Assembly (NCBI GenBank): GCA_947175495.1
Contig: CAMWNB010000022.1
Location: 1 to 39,553 of the forward strand
Source of the DNA: an uncultured Porphyromonadaceae bacterium
GTDB taxonomy: Bacteria > Bacteroidota > Bacteroidia > Bacteroidales > Muribaculaceae
Reading direction: 5' to 3'
DNA length: 39,553 bases
Shown piece by piece: positions 8,163-16,632 of the stretch (its first letter is position 1; each line of letters starts with the position of its first letter). A program made the translations under genes and the position numbers. The notes beneath the pieces were generated by a model. The model did no database searches, was not told the DNA's origin, and saw only the letters and a list, made by a program, of their open reading frames with translations.

Positions 8163-9278
8163 TTATATACGTTTTCCGTCCCGCAGCTTGATAATAAACG
8201 CTTCGGGATACTTTTTCCGCACAGCAGCAAGCCGCTTCCGTGCCTTCGACAGCGACGGGAATGTGCCGGAATAGTACTTGTACACCCCGCCCTCATAATA
8301 AAAAGCAGCATCCTCAACGCCGGCAAGACGCTTGTCGCCGGCGGCAAGCTGCGTGCCCGAGGTCATGAACTGCACATGATAAGTAGGCTTCGACTCCGAC
8401 GCCTCCTTCCCGGATTCTTGCGCCTGCCCCTCACCCGCAGCGGAAGCCACAGAAGCCGCTTGCGACGACGCAGCCGCGCCACGGCGGTGGTGCGTGTAAT
8501 AGGCCGAAATAGCATTGGCCAGAGCACGGGCACATTTCTCACGACCGCTTTCCGAGTTCAGAAACTGCTCCATCTGCGGATTGCAGATAAAGTCCAGCTC
8601 CACAAGCACCGACGGCATGGCCGCCGCCCACAGCACCCAGAAACCGGCCTGCCGCACGCTTTTGTCGGCACGCCCGGCCGTGGTGATGAGCTCATGCTGC
8701 ATCCCGGAGGCAAGCTCGAGGCTGTTGGTCACATGGCTGTTCTGGTTCAGTTCAAACATTATGTAGCTCTCCGACGAGTTAGGGTCAAAGCCGTGATACT
8801 TCGTCGAATAGTCAGGTTCAAGCTCCATCACGGCATTCTCGCGCATTGCCACGTTCAGATTGTTGTCGCTCTTATGCAGCCCCAGCGTGTACACGCTCGC
8901 ACCCTTCACCGTCGTGCGGTTGCGCGCACGCTTGTCTATGCTGTTCACATGAATCGACACAAAAAGGTCGCCATGCGCGGCGTTTGCCACATCGGCGCGC
9001 TGTTGCAACGTCAGATAGCGGTCGCTGTCGCGGGTATAGACCTGCTTTATCTCCGGATGCTCTTTCGCAAGGATTTTGCCAAGCCGCTTCGCCACATCAA
9101 GCACAATGGTCTTCTCATTGGTGAGTTTGCCCACGCAGCCGTAATCCTTGCCGCCATGACCGGGATCAAGCACGATTGTGAATGGCTTTTCATCGCTTTT
9201 TACGGCAGCGCTCGCCACCGCGGCACACGCCACAGCGACAAAAAACAACAGCGCACGGATGAATCTGCATTCAAACAT
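8163..9278 (-). CDS. Secreted N-acetylmuramoyl-L-alanine amidase (Amidase_3) with SPOR-like tail
   Basis: This 371-residue enzyme cuts the amide bond between muramic acid and L-alanine in peptidoglycan. A signal peptide (hydrophobic 9-24, cleavage near ASAA) sends it to the periplasm. The Amidase_3 zinc site is visible as H41 in DPGHGG, E55 in TNEKT and H110 in SIHVNS, with the catalytic glutamate in LVELDF. The linker is rich in Ala, Ser and Glu, and the last 70 residues, with two short strand-helix units ending in EAFIIKL, resemble a SPOR domain that would bind denuded glycan at the septum. It is the first gene of a pair with mlaD. A TATTTTTG lies only 4 bases before the ATG. Confidence 0.93.
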   Translation of the reverse strand: MFECRFIRALLFFVAVACAAVASAAVKSDEKPFTIVLDPGHGGKDYGCVGKLTNEKTIVLDVAKRLGKILAKEHPEIKQVYTRDSDRYLTLQQRADVANAAHGDLFVSIHVNSIDKRARNRTTVKGASVYTLGLHKSDNNLNVAMRENAVMELEPDYSTKYHGFDPNSSESYIMFELNQNSHVTNSLELASGMQHELITTAGRADKSVRQAGFWVLWAAAMPSVLVELDFICNPQMEQFLNSESGREKCARALANAISAYYTHHRRGAAASSQAASVASAAGEGQAQESGKEASESKPTYHVQFMTSGTQLAAGDKRLAGVEDAAFYYEGGVYKYYSGTFPSLSKARKRLAAVRKKYPEAFIIKLRDGKRI

Positions 9279-9394
9279 GCTGCAAAAATACGCAAAACTT
9301 TGCTCTTATTGCCACATACGGCACGCTTTTTTTGACCCGATAAGACAAAACTACTAAATTTTGAGCCGGTACGACAATAATTAGACCCCGTTCC

Positions 9395-9973
9395 TTAGCG
9401 CTTTTTTATGCAAATGTCTGTGATGATAAAATCAAGAATGGAATCCGACGACGCAGCCAATCCGCCCACCGCATTGTCGGCGCCGGCTATATCCATGGCG
9501 TGCATGCAGTCGAGTGCGAAACCTTCAAGCATCGAGCAGCGTTCCGGGTCGAACACACCCGCCTCGATGCCCTCGCCAAGCAGTGTGTGCAGCAAAGCAC
9601 GCGCACGGTCACGCATGATGCGACGCACCTGGCTGATGCGGCGCAGGTCGGGCTTGAAAAGAGCGCGCAGCGACGCCGCAGCCGAGTTCTGCTTGCGGCG
9701 CTGAACCAGGCGCACCGACAGAAATTCGCGCAGCCGATCCTCCACAGGCCCCTCGGCGGCAACAATCGCACCGAGGCGTTCAAGCAGGCCGTCGGCTTCG
9801 CTCTGGAGCACAGCCGAGTACACCTCGCGTTTGTTGCGAAAATAGGTGTATATCGTGCGGCGTCCGCGATCACTCGCATTCGCTATGTCGCCCATAGTAG
9901 TGGCGTCAACGCCCTTGCGGCTAAACAGTTGGCTTGCCACTGCTATAAGTTGTTCGCGCGTATTCTGCATCAT
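9395..9973 (-). CDS. TetR-family transcriptional regulator
   Basis: A 192-residue repressor-like protein. Residues about 5-50 form the TetR helix-turn-helix, with GVDATTMGDIANASDRGRRT and the family-typical TIYTYFRNKREVY. The C-terminal part is an all-helical ligand or dimer domain without a recognisable ligand class. I chose the first of two adjacent ATG codons at 9973; a longer frame from 10045 would run through the opposing promoter and adds Lys/Ile-rich residues unlike family members. It is transcribed away from the ybaK-aroC-transporter operon, whose promoter is within 60 bases, so it could control that operon. No clear operator palindrome was found between them. Confidence 0.88.
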   Translation of the reverse strand: MMQNTREQLIAVASQLFSRKGVDATTMGDIANASDRGRRTIYTYFRNKREVYSAVLQSEADGLLERLGAIVAAEGPVEDRLREFLSVRLVQRRKQNSAAASLRALFKPDLRRISQVRRIMRDRARALLHTLLGEGIEAGVFDPERCSMLEGFALDCMHAMDIAGADNAVGGLAASSDSILDFIITDICIKKR

Positions 9974-10013
9974 CTTCGCTATTTTTGCCGCGAAGTTAGT
10001 TATTTTTTTGCAG

Positions 10014-10029
10014 TATTTTTGTATTTTTG
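10014..10029 (+). promoter_or_regulatory. Tandem -7 elements upstream of the ybaK-aroC-transporter operon
   Basis: Two directly adjacent copies of TATTTTTG (10014-10021 and 10022-10029) each match TAnnTTTG fully. The second would put the start of transcription about 13 bases before the ATG at 10049. No TTTG sits at the ideal spacing for either copy. Confidence 0.6.
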
Positions 10030-10048
10030 CTTCATAATTACACATATA

Positions 10049-10540
10049 ATGGATTTTGTCATGGCCGCAACGCCCAAAACCAACGCCGCCCGCCTACTCA
10101 AAGCGGCCGGAATATCTTTCGAACTTGTACCCTACACCGTCGACCCCGACAATCTGGCCGCCGACCACGTCGCTGAAGAACTCGGAGAAGACATCAACCG
10201 CGTGTTCAAGACTCTCGTGCTCAAAGGCGAACGATGCGGCCACTTCGTCTGTGTCATCCCCGGCAACTGCGAGGTCGACCTCAAAAAAGCCGCAAAAGCT
10301 GCCGGCGACAAGAAGGCCGACCTCATACACATGAAGGACCTTCTCGCCGTCACCGGCTACATCCGCGGCGGATGCTCGCCCGTGGGAATGAAAAAGCCCT
10401 TCCCCACATTTTTCCACACTACAGCCGCCGACTTCGACACCATCTACGTCAGCGCAGGAGTGCGAGGCCTGCAACTGGCCATCGCTCCCGCCGACCTTAT
10501 ATCATATGTAGGCGCCACCGTAACCGATCTCGTCCGATGA
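10049..10540 (+). CDS. ybaK: YbaK/EbsC-family aminoacyl-tRNA deacylase, probably Cys-tRNA(Pro) deacylase
   Basis: A 163-residue YbaK-domain protein, close to the usual 150-160. Members remove wrongly attached amino acids from tRNA, best known for cysteine on tRNA(Pro). Family features seen here are the N-terminal KTNAARLLKAAGI, a conserved central lysine in FKTLVLKG, the CEVDLKKAAKAAG stretch and the GYIRGGCSPVGMKK signature near residue 115. The start may be 10049 or the in-frame ATG at 10061, which begins MAATPKTNAARLL and would match homologues equally well. Its stop overlaps the aroC start by 4 bases, so it heads a five-gene operon. The editing substrate is inferred from the family. Confidence 0.9.
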   Translation: MDFVMAATPKTNAARLLKAAGISFELVPYTVDPDNLAADHVAEELGEDINRVFKTLVLKGERCGHFVCVIPGNCEVDLKKAAKAAGDKKADLIHMKDLLAVTGYIRGGCSPVGMKKPFPTFFHTTAADFDTIYVSAGVRGLQLAIAPADLISYVGATVTDLVR

Positions 10541-11544
10541 ACACCTTTGGCCATCTTCTGCGCCTTACATCATTCGGCGAAAGCCATGGTCCGGCCATAG
10601 GCGGAGTGCTCGACGGCATGCCCGCGGGCCTGCGCATCGACCTCGACGCCGTGCAGGCCGAGCTTGACCGACGACGCCCTGGCTCCGGAGCTGCCGGCAC
10701 CTCAGCCCGCCGGGAATCCGACACGCTCACCGTACTCTCCGGGCTTCTCGACGGTCTCACCACCGGCGCGCCCATAGCATTCACCATCGCCAACACCGAC
10801 GCCCGCAGCTCCGACTACGACGCCATGCGCCACGTCATGCGCCCGGGCCATGCCGACGCCGCCTACATGCTGAAATATGGCGGCATCCGCGACCACCGTG
10901 GCGGCGGACGCGCCAGCGCACGGCTCACGGCTGTGGTCGTGGCGGCAGGCGCCATCGCCCGACAGTTCATCGCCACCGCCGGCATTGCTGTCAGCGCCCG
11001 CGCGACCGAAATCGGCGGCGCCACATCCCCCGCCGCCATGGAACTGCTTATGAAGCAGGCACGCGCTTGTGGCGACACCCTCGGAGGCATCGTCGAGTGC
11101 ACCGCCACAGGCGTGCCCGCCGGACTGGGCGAACCGCTCTTCGGCAAGCTCCAGGCCATGCTCGCTGCCGCCATGATGAGCATCAACGCCGCCAAAGGCT
11201 TTGACTACGGCGACGGCTTCGCAGCCGCACGCATGCGCGGCTCCGAATCCATCGACACCCCGCAGGCTCTTGACTCAGCCCTCCGCAGCACCACCAACCA
11301 CGCCGGCGGCATCCTCGGCGGCATCTCTATCGGCGCCGACATCACCATGCGTGTGGCTTTCAAGCCCATAGCCACCATGATGCGCACGCTGCCCGCAATC
11401 GCCGACGACGGCACCACCTGCACGCTGATCCCGCACGGCCGACACGACGTCTGCGCTGTGCCCCGCGCCGTACCCGTCGTCGAGGCCATGGCCTGCCTCA
11501 CCTTGGGCGATGCACTCCTTCTCGCCCGTGCGTCCACATTATAG
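10537..11544 (+). CDS. aroC: Chorismate synthase
   Basis: AroC makes chorismate from 5-enolpyruvylshikimate 3-phosphate in the last shikimate step, using reduced FMN without net redox change. The 335-residue protein is slightly shorter than the usual 350-360. Signature motifs are SFGESHG at the N-terminus, RPGHAD, then GIRDHRGGGRASARLT and, later, MRGSES with the following NHAGGILGG. All the conserved arginine and histidine regions around the FMN and substrate appear intact. Translation is coupled to ybaK through an ATGA overlap. 24 bases separate it from the transporter genes. No other shikimate genes are in the window. Confidence 0.97.
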   Translation: MNTFGHLLRLTSFGESHGPAIGGVLDGMPAGLRIDLDAVQAELDRRRPGSGAAGTSARRESDTLTVLSGLLDGLTTGAPIAFTIANTDARSSDYDAMRHVMRPGHADAAYMLKYGGIRDHRGGGRASARLTAVVVAAGAIARQFIATAGIAVSARATEIGGATSPAAMELLMKQARACGDTLGGIVECTATGVPAGLGEPLFGKLQAMLAAAMMSINAAKGFDYGDGFAAARMRGSESIDTPQALDSALRSTTNHAGGILGGISIGADITMRVAFKPIATMMRTLPAIADDGTTCTLIPHGRHDVCAVPRAVPVVEAMACLTLGDALLLARASTL

Positions 11545-11568
11545 AATAATTTAATCTGTATAGCCCGA

Positions 11569-12696
11569 ATGAAATTCAAGTATATAGCCGCATTCATCAC
11601 CGCCGCCGCCATGCTCTGCTCCTGCGGCGGAAACGCCGGCAAAACGGCCGGACACACCGCCGCCGGCGACACCCTCACGCAACAGGCCTCCCTGCTCACC
11701 ATGGTGCGCCACGAAGACTACACAGAAGTACTCGTCCGCGACCCGTGGCAGGGCAAAAACACCCTGCTCGCCCACCTCTTTCTCGTGCCACGCGCCAATG
11801 CCGCCACTTTCGACGCTCCGCCCGGTAGCACCGTTGTGCCTGTGCCTGTGGAGCGCTCTGTGGTGTTCTCATCGGTGCACACATCGCCGCTTTTCGAAAT
11901 CGGAGCCGGCGAGGCACTCACAGGCGTGGCCGACGGACAATACTTCTCCGAAAACGACACCGTGCGCGCGCTATTGGCGTCGGGCCATCTTGCCGACGTC
12001 GGCGCGTCATCTTCGCCATCGGTCGAGCAGATTCTCGCACTTGAAGCCGAGGCCGTGCTTCTCTCGCCCATGCAGGGCAGCGACCATAGTGTCCTGAGCC
12101 GCTCGGGAATAGCCGTCATCCCCATGGCCGACTATATGGAAAACACCCCGCTCGGCCGCGCCGAGTGGATACGCCTGATTGGCGCGCTTTACGGCCACGA
12201 AGTCGAGGCCGACCGCCTTTACGCAGGCGTAGCCACCGACTACCGACGGCTATGCGACGCCGTAAAAGACCTTCCCCGCCCGCGCGTACTCACCGAAAAC
12301 CTCACTTCCGGCGTGTGGTACGTTCCCGCCGGCGACAGCTACATGGCGCGCATGCTCGCCGACGCGGGAGCAGACTATCCCTGGGCCGCTGCGCCGGGCA
12401 AGGGCTCGCTCTCGCTCGATGCCGCAGCCGTGCTCGACAAGGCCGCCGACGCCGACTTCTGGCTCATGCGCACATTTGGTCCGGCTCCCACGCCGGCTGC
12501 ATTGACCAAGGATAACCCCGCCGCCGCCCACATAAAAGCATTCGCCAAGGGCAACATCTTCGTGTGCGACTCCTCCGTCAAACCCATCTTCAACGACATT
12601 GCATTCCACCCCGAGCGCATCCTCGCCGACTTTGTGGCCATCTTCCATCCCGAAGCCGTGCCGGATAAAGCCCCGGTCTACTACGAGAAGCTATGA
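11569..12696 (+). CDS. Lipoprotein substrate-binding component of a FecBCD/BtuFCD-type ABC importer
   Basis: A 375-residue periplasmic-binding lipoprotein. The signal peptide ends in a lipobox with acylation probably at C19 (LCSC). The fold is the class III TroA/BtuF type: two lobes joined by a long helix, with recognisable stretches such as ERSVVFSSVHTSPLFEIGA at about 93-111, ADVGASSSPSVEQILALEAEAVL and, in the C-lobe, MARMLADAGADYPW. Such proteins hand ferric siderophores, haem or cobalamin to the permease. The substrate cannot be told from the sequence. The nrdJ enzyme nearby makes B12 attractive but not proven. Its stop overlaps the permease start by 4 bases. Confidence 0.88.
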   Translation: MKFKYIAAFITAAAMLCSCGGNAGKTAGHTAAGDTLTQQASLLTMVRHEDYTEVLVRDPWQGKNTLLAHLFLVPRANAATFDAPPGSTVVPVPVERSVVFSSVHTSPLFEIGAGEALTGVADGQYFSENDTVRALLASGHLADVGASSSPSVEQILALEAEAVLLSPMQGSDHSVLSRSGIAVIPMADYMENTPLGRAEWIRLIGALYGHEVEADRLYAGVATDYRRLCDAVKDLPRPRVLTENLTSGVWYVPAGDSYMARMLADAGADYPWAAAPGKGSLSLDAAAVLDKAADADFWLMRTFGPAPTPAALTKDNPAAAHIKAFAKGNIFVCDSSVKPIFNDIAFHPERILADFVAIFHPEAVPDKAPVYYEKL

Positions 12697-13706
12697 ACAT
12701 CCGCCGCCCCGCCACGCTGCTCGTAGCCTCCGCCCTCATCATCGCGCTATTCCCGGCATGCCTGCTGGCCGGATCGGTCGACATCCCCGCGGCCGACGTA
12801 TGGAGGGCACTCACCGGCGACGCCACCGGGCGTCCCGTGTGGGGTGTCATAGTCCGCGACATCCGCGTGCCCATGGCCGTGTGCGCCGCTCTCAGCGGCA
12901 TGGCCCTGGCCATCAGCGGACTTCTCATGCAGACTCTCTTCCACAATCCTCTCGCCGGTCCGTCAATCATGGGCATATCCTCCGGCTCCTCCCTCGGTGT
13001 GGCTCTCGTGGTGCTCGCAGGCATCGGAGGTGGTGCGGCCATCGGCGCCGCCACCCTCGTGGGAGCGCTCGCCGGAGCGCTCGCCATCATGACACTGCTG
13101 CTCGCCATGAGCGTGCGAGTGCGCTCGGCAGCCATGCTGCTCATCGTGGGCGTGCTCATCGGCTACCTCAGCTCATCGGCCATATCGCTGCTCAATTTCT
13201 TCGCTCCGCAGCAGAGTGTCCATGCCTTCGTGCTCTGGGGGCTCGGCAACTTCACAAGCGTCACACCGGCTCAGCTGCCACTGTTCGCGGCCCTCTCCCT
13301 GCTGTTCTCGGCTCTCTCGGCCTTCTACATCAAGGCCCTCGACGCCCTGCTGCTGGGCGAGCGCTACGCCGCCAACTCCGGCGTCAGCCTCCCTCGCGTG
13401 CGAAGGGGCATCATGTTCGTAAGCGGCGCCCTCACGGCTATCGTCACCGCCTGGTGCGGCCCGATTGCGTTCATAGGCCTGGCCGTACCCCACATTGCCC
13501 GACTCGCCCTCGGCACATCACGCCATGCATGGCTACTGCCGGCCACAGCCCTCGCAGGCGCCGCCACAGGGCTGCTCACTGCCCTGCTCAGCGTCCTGCC
13601 ATCGGCATGGGGCATACTCCCCGTCAACGCCATCACGCCGCTGCTCGGCGTGCCCGTGATACTATATATAATATTAAACGGACGAAAAATAGCTTACTTC
13701 AACTGA
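12693..13706 (+). CDS. FecCD/BtuC-family ABC permease
   Basis: A 337-residue inner-membrane permease with about ten hydrophobic segments, the normal size for FecCD. Family landmarks include RDIRVPM near residue 55, the GLLMQTLFHNPLAGPSIMG stretch near 80-100, LLNFFAPQQSVHAFVLWGLG, and the C-terminal GPIAFIGLAVPHIAR, whose nearby cytoplasmic loop contacts the ATPase. It should work as a homodimer with the downstream ATPase and the upstream binding lipoprotein. The gene is coupled on both sides: ATGA overlap with the lipoprotein gene and TGATG overlap with the ATPase gene. Confidence 0.93.
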   Translation: MNIRRPATLLVASALIIALFPACLLAGSVDIPAADVWRALTGDATGRPVWGVIVRDIRVPMAVCAALSGMALAISGLLMQTLFHNPLAGPSIMGISSGSSLGVALVVLAGIGGGAAIGAATLVGALAGALAIMTLLLAMSVRVRSAAMLLIVGVLIGYLSSSAISLLNFFAPQQSVHAFVLWGLGNFTSVTPAQLPLFAALSLLFSALSAFYIKALDALLLGERYAANSGVSLPRVRRGIMFVSGALTAIVTAWCGPIAFIGLAVPHIARLALGTSRHAWLLPATALAGAATGLLTALLSVLPSAWGILPVNAITPLLGVPVILYIILNGRKIAYFN

Positions 13707-14458
13707 TGCTCGAACTACGCAACCTGACGGTAGGCTACGACGGCCACGCCATCCTAAGCCCCGTCGACCTCACACTTTCCGGCGGCATTGCCGTGCTCAT
13801 CGGCGCCAACGGCTGCGGCAAGTCGACACTGCTGCGCACCATCGCGGCTACGCAGCTCCCGGTCGAAGGCCACGTCATAATCGACGGCTGCGACATGCAC
13901 GCCACACCCCTGCGCCGCACGGCCCGCATGATGAGCATGGTGTTCACCGACCGCACCATCGCCGGCGACCTCACCGTGGGCGAAGTCGCAGCCCTCGGCC
14001 GCACGCCTTACACCAACGTGTTCGGACGCCTCGGCGCCGACGACCGGGCTATCGTCTCCGACGCCCTCCGCGCAGTAGGCATTGACGGCATGAGCAACCG
14101 CAAACTCGCCACCCTCAGCGACGGCGAACGCCAGAAAGCAATGATAGCCCGCGCCCTCGCGCAGTCGACGCCACTGATTATAATGGACGAGCCCACCTCA
14201 TTCCTTGACGCCGCCAGCCGCATCGACACCATGCACCTGCTCCGGAGCCTGCGCGACGACCACGGCAAGACCATCATACTCTCCACCCACGACATCGCCC
14301 CGGCCCTCGCCGTGGCCGACACTCTCTGGGTGGTCGACCGCACCACACGCACCCTCGTCCACGGCTCACGAGACACCGTTCTTGCCTCCGGCGTCATGGA
14401 CCGCGTTTTCTCCTCCCCATCCGTACGCTTCTCCCCCTCAGCCCTCGACTACCGCTAA
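13706..14458 (+). CDS. ABC transporter ATPase of the FecBCD/BtuFCD-type importer
   Basis: A 250-residue ATPase that powers the import system. It carries Walker A GANGCGKST (K39), signature LSDGE in place of the more common LSGGE, Walker B LIIMDEPT and the switch histidine in STHD. Between them the Q-loop region is MMSMVFTDRT, lacking the usual glutamine-proline pattern. The start ATG shares one base with the permease stop (TGATG). It is the last gene of the operon; a convergent helicase gene ends only 31 bases away, and only two small AT-rich hairpins lie between. Confidence 0.92.
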   Translation: MLELRNLTVGYDGHAILSPVDLTLSGGIAVLIGANGCGKSTLLRTIAATQLPVEGHVIIDGCDMHATPLRRTARMMSMVFTDRTIAGDLTVGEVAALGRTPYTNVFGRLGADDRAIVSDALRAVGIDGMSNRKLATLSDGERQKAMIARALAQSTPLIIMDEPTSFLDAASRIDTMHLLRSLRDDHGKTIILSTHDIAPALAVADTLWVVDRTTRTLVHGSRDTVLASGVMDRVFSSPSVRFSPSALDYR

Positions 14459-14489
14459 TACTTCCCCTGCAAAAACATTTGCATCAAAG

Positions 14490-15824
14490 CTACTTTGCCA
14501 CACTCACCCTCACCTTCTTACCTTTCAATTTCTTATCCTTGATTTCCTCAAGCAGCGCTTTGACGCACTCCCGAGGCACAGCCACATACGCGAACCTGTC
14601 TCTAAGGTCGATTTTGCCGATTGCCGCAGCAGGCAATCCGCCCTGCTGGCAGAGATAGCCCACAATGTCGCCGCGCGAGATTTTATCCTTCTTGCCGGCG
14701 TCGAAAAACAGCGTCACCGTCGTCGATGCCGCAGGCCGGCCCTCCACAGGTACAGGCACATAGTCGCCATCCGTCGCCACATATTCCGGCACAGTCTCCT
14801 TCTCGTTCTCTATCACATATACACGCCCGTCGGCACCCATGCGGCCCGTACGCCCGTTACGATGCGTCCATGCCTCCGGCGTCGACGGCAGATGGTAGTG
14901 CACCACAGCGTTCACGTCGTCAATATCCAGGCCGCGCGAACCCAAGTCGGTAGCCACCAGCATCGGTGTAGTGCCATTGTTGAAGCGCACGATAGCCTTG
15001 TCGCGGTCTATCTGGTCCAGACCGCCGTGGTACAGTCCCGCCGGCAACCCTGCAGACTTCATCGCCGCGAACACCCGCTCGGCGGCATCGCGATAGTTCA
15101 CAAACACTATCACCCTCTGACCCTGCATCGACCGCAGCAGCGCCTCCAGCGTGTCCAGCTTGTCGGGATTCACCGACACCACGCGCAGTGCGCGCACATC
15201 GCCGCGAGTCTCAGCCGGCGCAGCTTCGCCACGGAAATCGACCACAGCCGCCCCGCCCAGATCCACAAAATCCGGCAGTTCCTCCGGCTCCGTGGCCGAC
15301 GTCAGTACCACGAGGCTCAGTCCGCGCATGCGCCGCACAATGCGGCTCATCTCATCTTGAAATCCAAGCTCCAGCGACTTGTCGTACTCGTCGAGCACAA
15401 GCGCCCGCGCCGTAGCCACATCGACACGCCCGCGCTGAATGTGGTCCAGCAGTCGACCAGGCGTCGCCACCACGATGTCCGGAGCCACCGACAGCGTCGC
15501 CTTCTCCTCGGCCACAGAATGGCCGCCATAGAGCGCCGACACCTTCAGTCCCGTGGCAATGCGCCGAAGCACCTCCGCAGTCTGTATCACAAGCTCACGC
15601 GAGGGCGCAATCACCACCCCCTGCACGCGTCCGCAAGGCTTGCCCACTGCCCGCAGCAGCTGCAGCGCGAAGCCCACAGTCTTGCCCGACCCCGTAGGAG
15701 CCAGCAGCACAATATGTTTCGACGACGTTTTCTCCATCGCCTTCTGCATCGCGTTCAATCGCTCTATTCCCAGCCGCTCGCGCACGCTGTCCACAATCTC
15801 TTTCCTGTTCATATCAAAAACCAT
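14490..15824 (-). CDS. dbpA: DEAD-box RNA helicase, DbpA-like, with DEYD motif II
   Basis: A 444-residue helicase that probably remodels rRNA during ribosome assembly. RecA domain 1 has the Q-motif glutamine, motif I APTGSGKT (K48), PSREL, TPGRLLDH and motif II DEYD (145-148) instead of DEAD. Motif III SAT is present. Domain 2 shows VFVNYRDAAERVF, ATDLGSRGLDI and motif VI HRNGRTGR. The C-terminal 75 residues (about 370-444) match the DbpA RNA-binding domain that targets 23S rRNA hairpin 92. The ATG at 15824 adds four residues to an alternative start beginning MNRKEIVDS. It converges with the transporter operon. The dbpA name is tentative, since DEAD-box paralogues are numerous. Confidence 0.88.
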   Translation of the reverse strand: MVFDMNRKEIVDSVRERLGIERLNAMQKAMEKTSSKHIVLLAPTGSGKTVGFALQLLRAVGKPCGRVQGVVIAPSRELVIQTAEVLRRIATGLKVSALYGGHSVAEEKATLSVAPDIVVATPGRLLDHIQRGRVDVATARALVLDEYDKSLELGFQDEMSRIVRRMRGLSLVVLTSATEPEELPDFVDLGGAAVVDFRGEAAPAETRGDVRALRVVSVNPDKLDTLEALLRSMQGQRVIVFVNYRDAAERVFAAMKSAGLPAGLYHGGLDQIDRDKAIVRFNNGTTPMLVATDLGSRGLDIDDVNAVVHYHLPSTPEAWTHRNGRTGRMGADGRVYVIENEKETVPEYVATDGDYVPVPVEGRPAASTTVTLFFDAGKKDKISRGDIVGYLCQQGGLPAAAIGKIDLRDRFAYVAVPRECVKALLEEIKDKKLKGKKVRVSVAK

Positions 15825-15920
15825 TCATTATAAATCCCACACCCCTCACCGTAAAGCCCCATGAAGCGCTAACAAGCAGTCCGGTGGGGCGACGAAGGCA
15901 CCCGCGCAGTCTCTGGAACG

Positions 15921-15990
15921 GTTCGGCGGCGTTCCCGCCGCCGAACACACCTACACGCTGGCCGGTGAAGCGGCGACGTCTACGTCGCCG
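15921..15990. repeat. Pair of GC-rich perfect palindromic hairpins downstream of the thioredoxin gene
   Basis: Two neat hairpins lie between the helicase and thioredoxin genes. The first pairs 15921-15931 with 15936-15946 (11 bp, TTCC loop). The second pairs 15971-15979 with 15982-15990 (9 bp, two-base gap). Neither has a U tract, so they are not ordinary terminators. The rest of the 172-base gap holds nothing I recognise. Confidence 0.7.
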
Positions 15991-15996
15991 TAGGCC

Positions 15997-16506
15997 TTAC
16001 AGACTCTTCTTCACCAACTCGTCAAACTTGCTTGCCGGCAGCAGATCGTTCGTGCCCACAAAACGCTCCGACGTACCGTCGGGACGCAGGAACACCACCG
16101 TAGGCACAGCCTCCACGCCGAAAGCCTGAGCCGTCTCCGTGCACTTGTCGATATCCACCGACACAAAGCGCACCTTGCCCTCGTAGGTCTTCGCCGCGGC
16201 CTCAAACACAGGTGCAAGCATGCGGCACGGACCACACCATGTAGCGTTGAAATCCAGGATAGTCAGTTCCGTCACCTTCGTGCCGGGGCGATAGGCATTG
16301 TCGTCGCTCAGATCCACCACGCCACCTTTTGCGGCCTCGATGGCATCGTTCACTTCAGCCACTGTTTCCTTGGCCGCATCAGCAGTAGCCTCTGCCGATA
16401 CCTCCATAGCGTCCTTCGCCGTCTGCGCGGCCTCTTGAGTCTTGGCGCACGATGCCGCGCCCATCACAGCCGCAGCAGCCATCGCCATCACAAAAATCTT
16501 TTTCAT
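15997..16506 (-). CDS. Thioredoxin-like lipoprotein
   Basis: A 169-residue protein with a lipoprotein signal (GAASC, acylated C20), a spacer of about 40 residues that is Ala/Glu-rich and probably helical, and a classical thioredoxin domain from about residue 70. The redox site is WCGPC (C91, C94), and the cis-proline is in EAVPTV. The fold is complete with DIDKC and a C-terminal helix. It should reduce or exchange disulfides on the periplasmic side, tethered to a membrane. Cytoplasmic thioredoxins are about 105 residues and lack this leader. It is flanked by structured spacers and shows no obvious operon partner. Confidence 0.9.
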   Translation of the reverse strand: MKKIFVMAMAAAAVMGAASCAKTQEAAQTAKDAMEVSAEATADAAKETVAEVNDAIEAAKGGVVDLSDDNAYRPGTKVTELTILDFNATWCGPCRMLAPVFEAAAKTYEGKVRFVSVDIDKCTETAQAFGVEAVPTVVFLRPDGTSERFVGTNDLLPASKFDELVKKSL

Positions 16507-16548
16507 AACTGTAATTGATTATTTCTAAATTACTTAACTTAAACCATT

Positions 16549-16599
16549 CGGGGGCACAGCTCGCGTAGCGCCGTCGGCGCAATGCGTCCTGTGTCCCCG
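16549..16599. repeat. Nested GC-rich hairpin between mdh and the thioredoxin gene
   Basis: A three-tier stem pairs 16549-16559 with 16589-16599 (11 bp with one G-T pair), then 16562-16566 with 16582-16586, then GCGCC 16568-16572 with GGCGC 16576-16580. It lies about 35 bases past the mdh stop. It has no U tract and may be a transcript-end stabiliser or a repeat-family member. Confidence 0.65.
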
Positions 16600-16632
16600 A
16601 TGTTCGATTTAGATTCTTAGGTCGTCGGTCTC

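Noticed and set aside
10049-10540. Start of the YbaK gene at 9500, which keeps an open frame
   Set aside because: The extra 183 residues mirror the tetR gene and include the promoter; family members begin near the ATG at 10049 or 10061.
16549-16620. tRNA gene suggested by a cloverleaf-like set of stems and a gttcga word
   Set aside because: Stem lengths and loop sizes do not fit a tRNA, the T-arm sequence is incomplete and there is no acceptor stem or anticodon arm.
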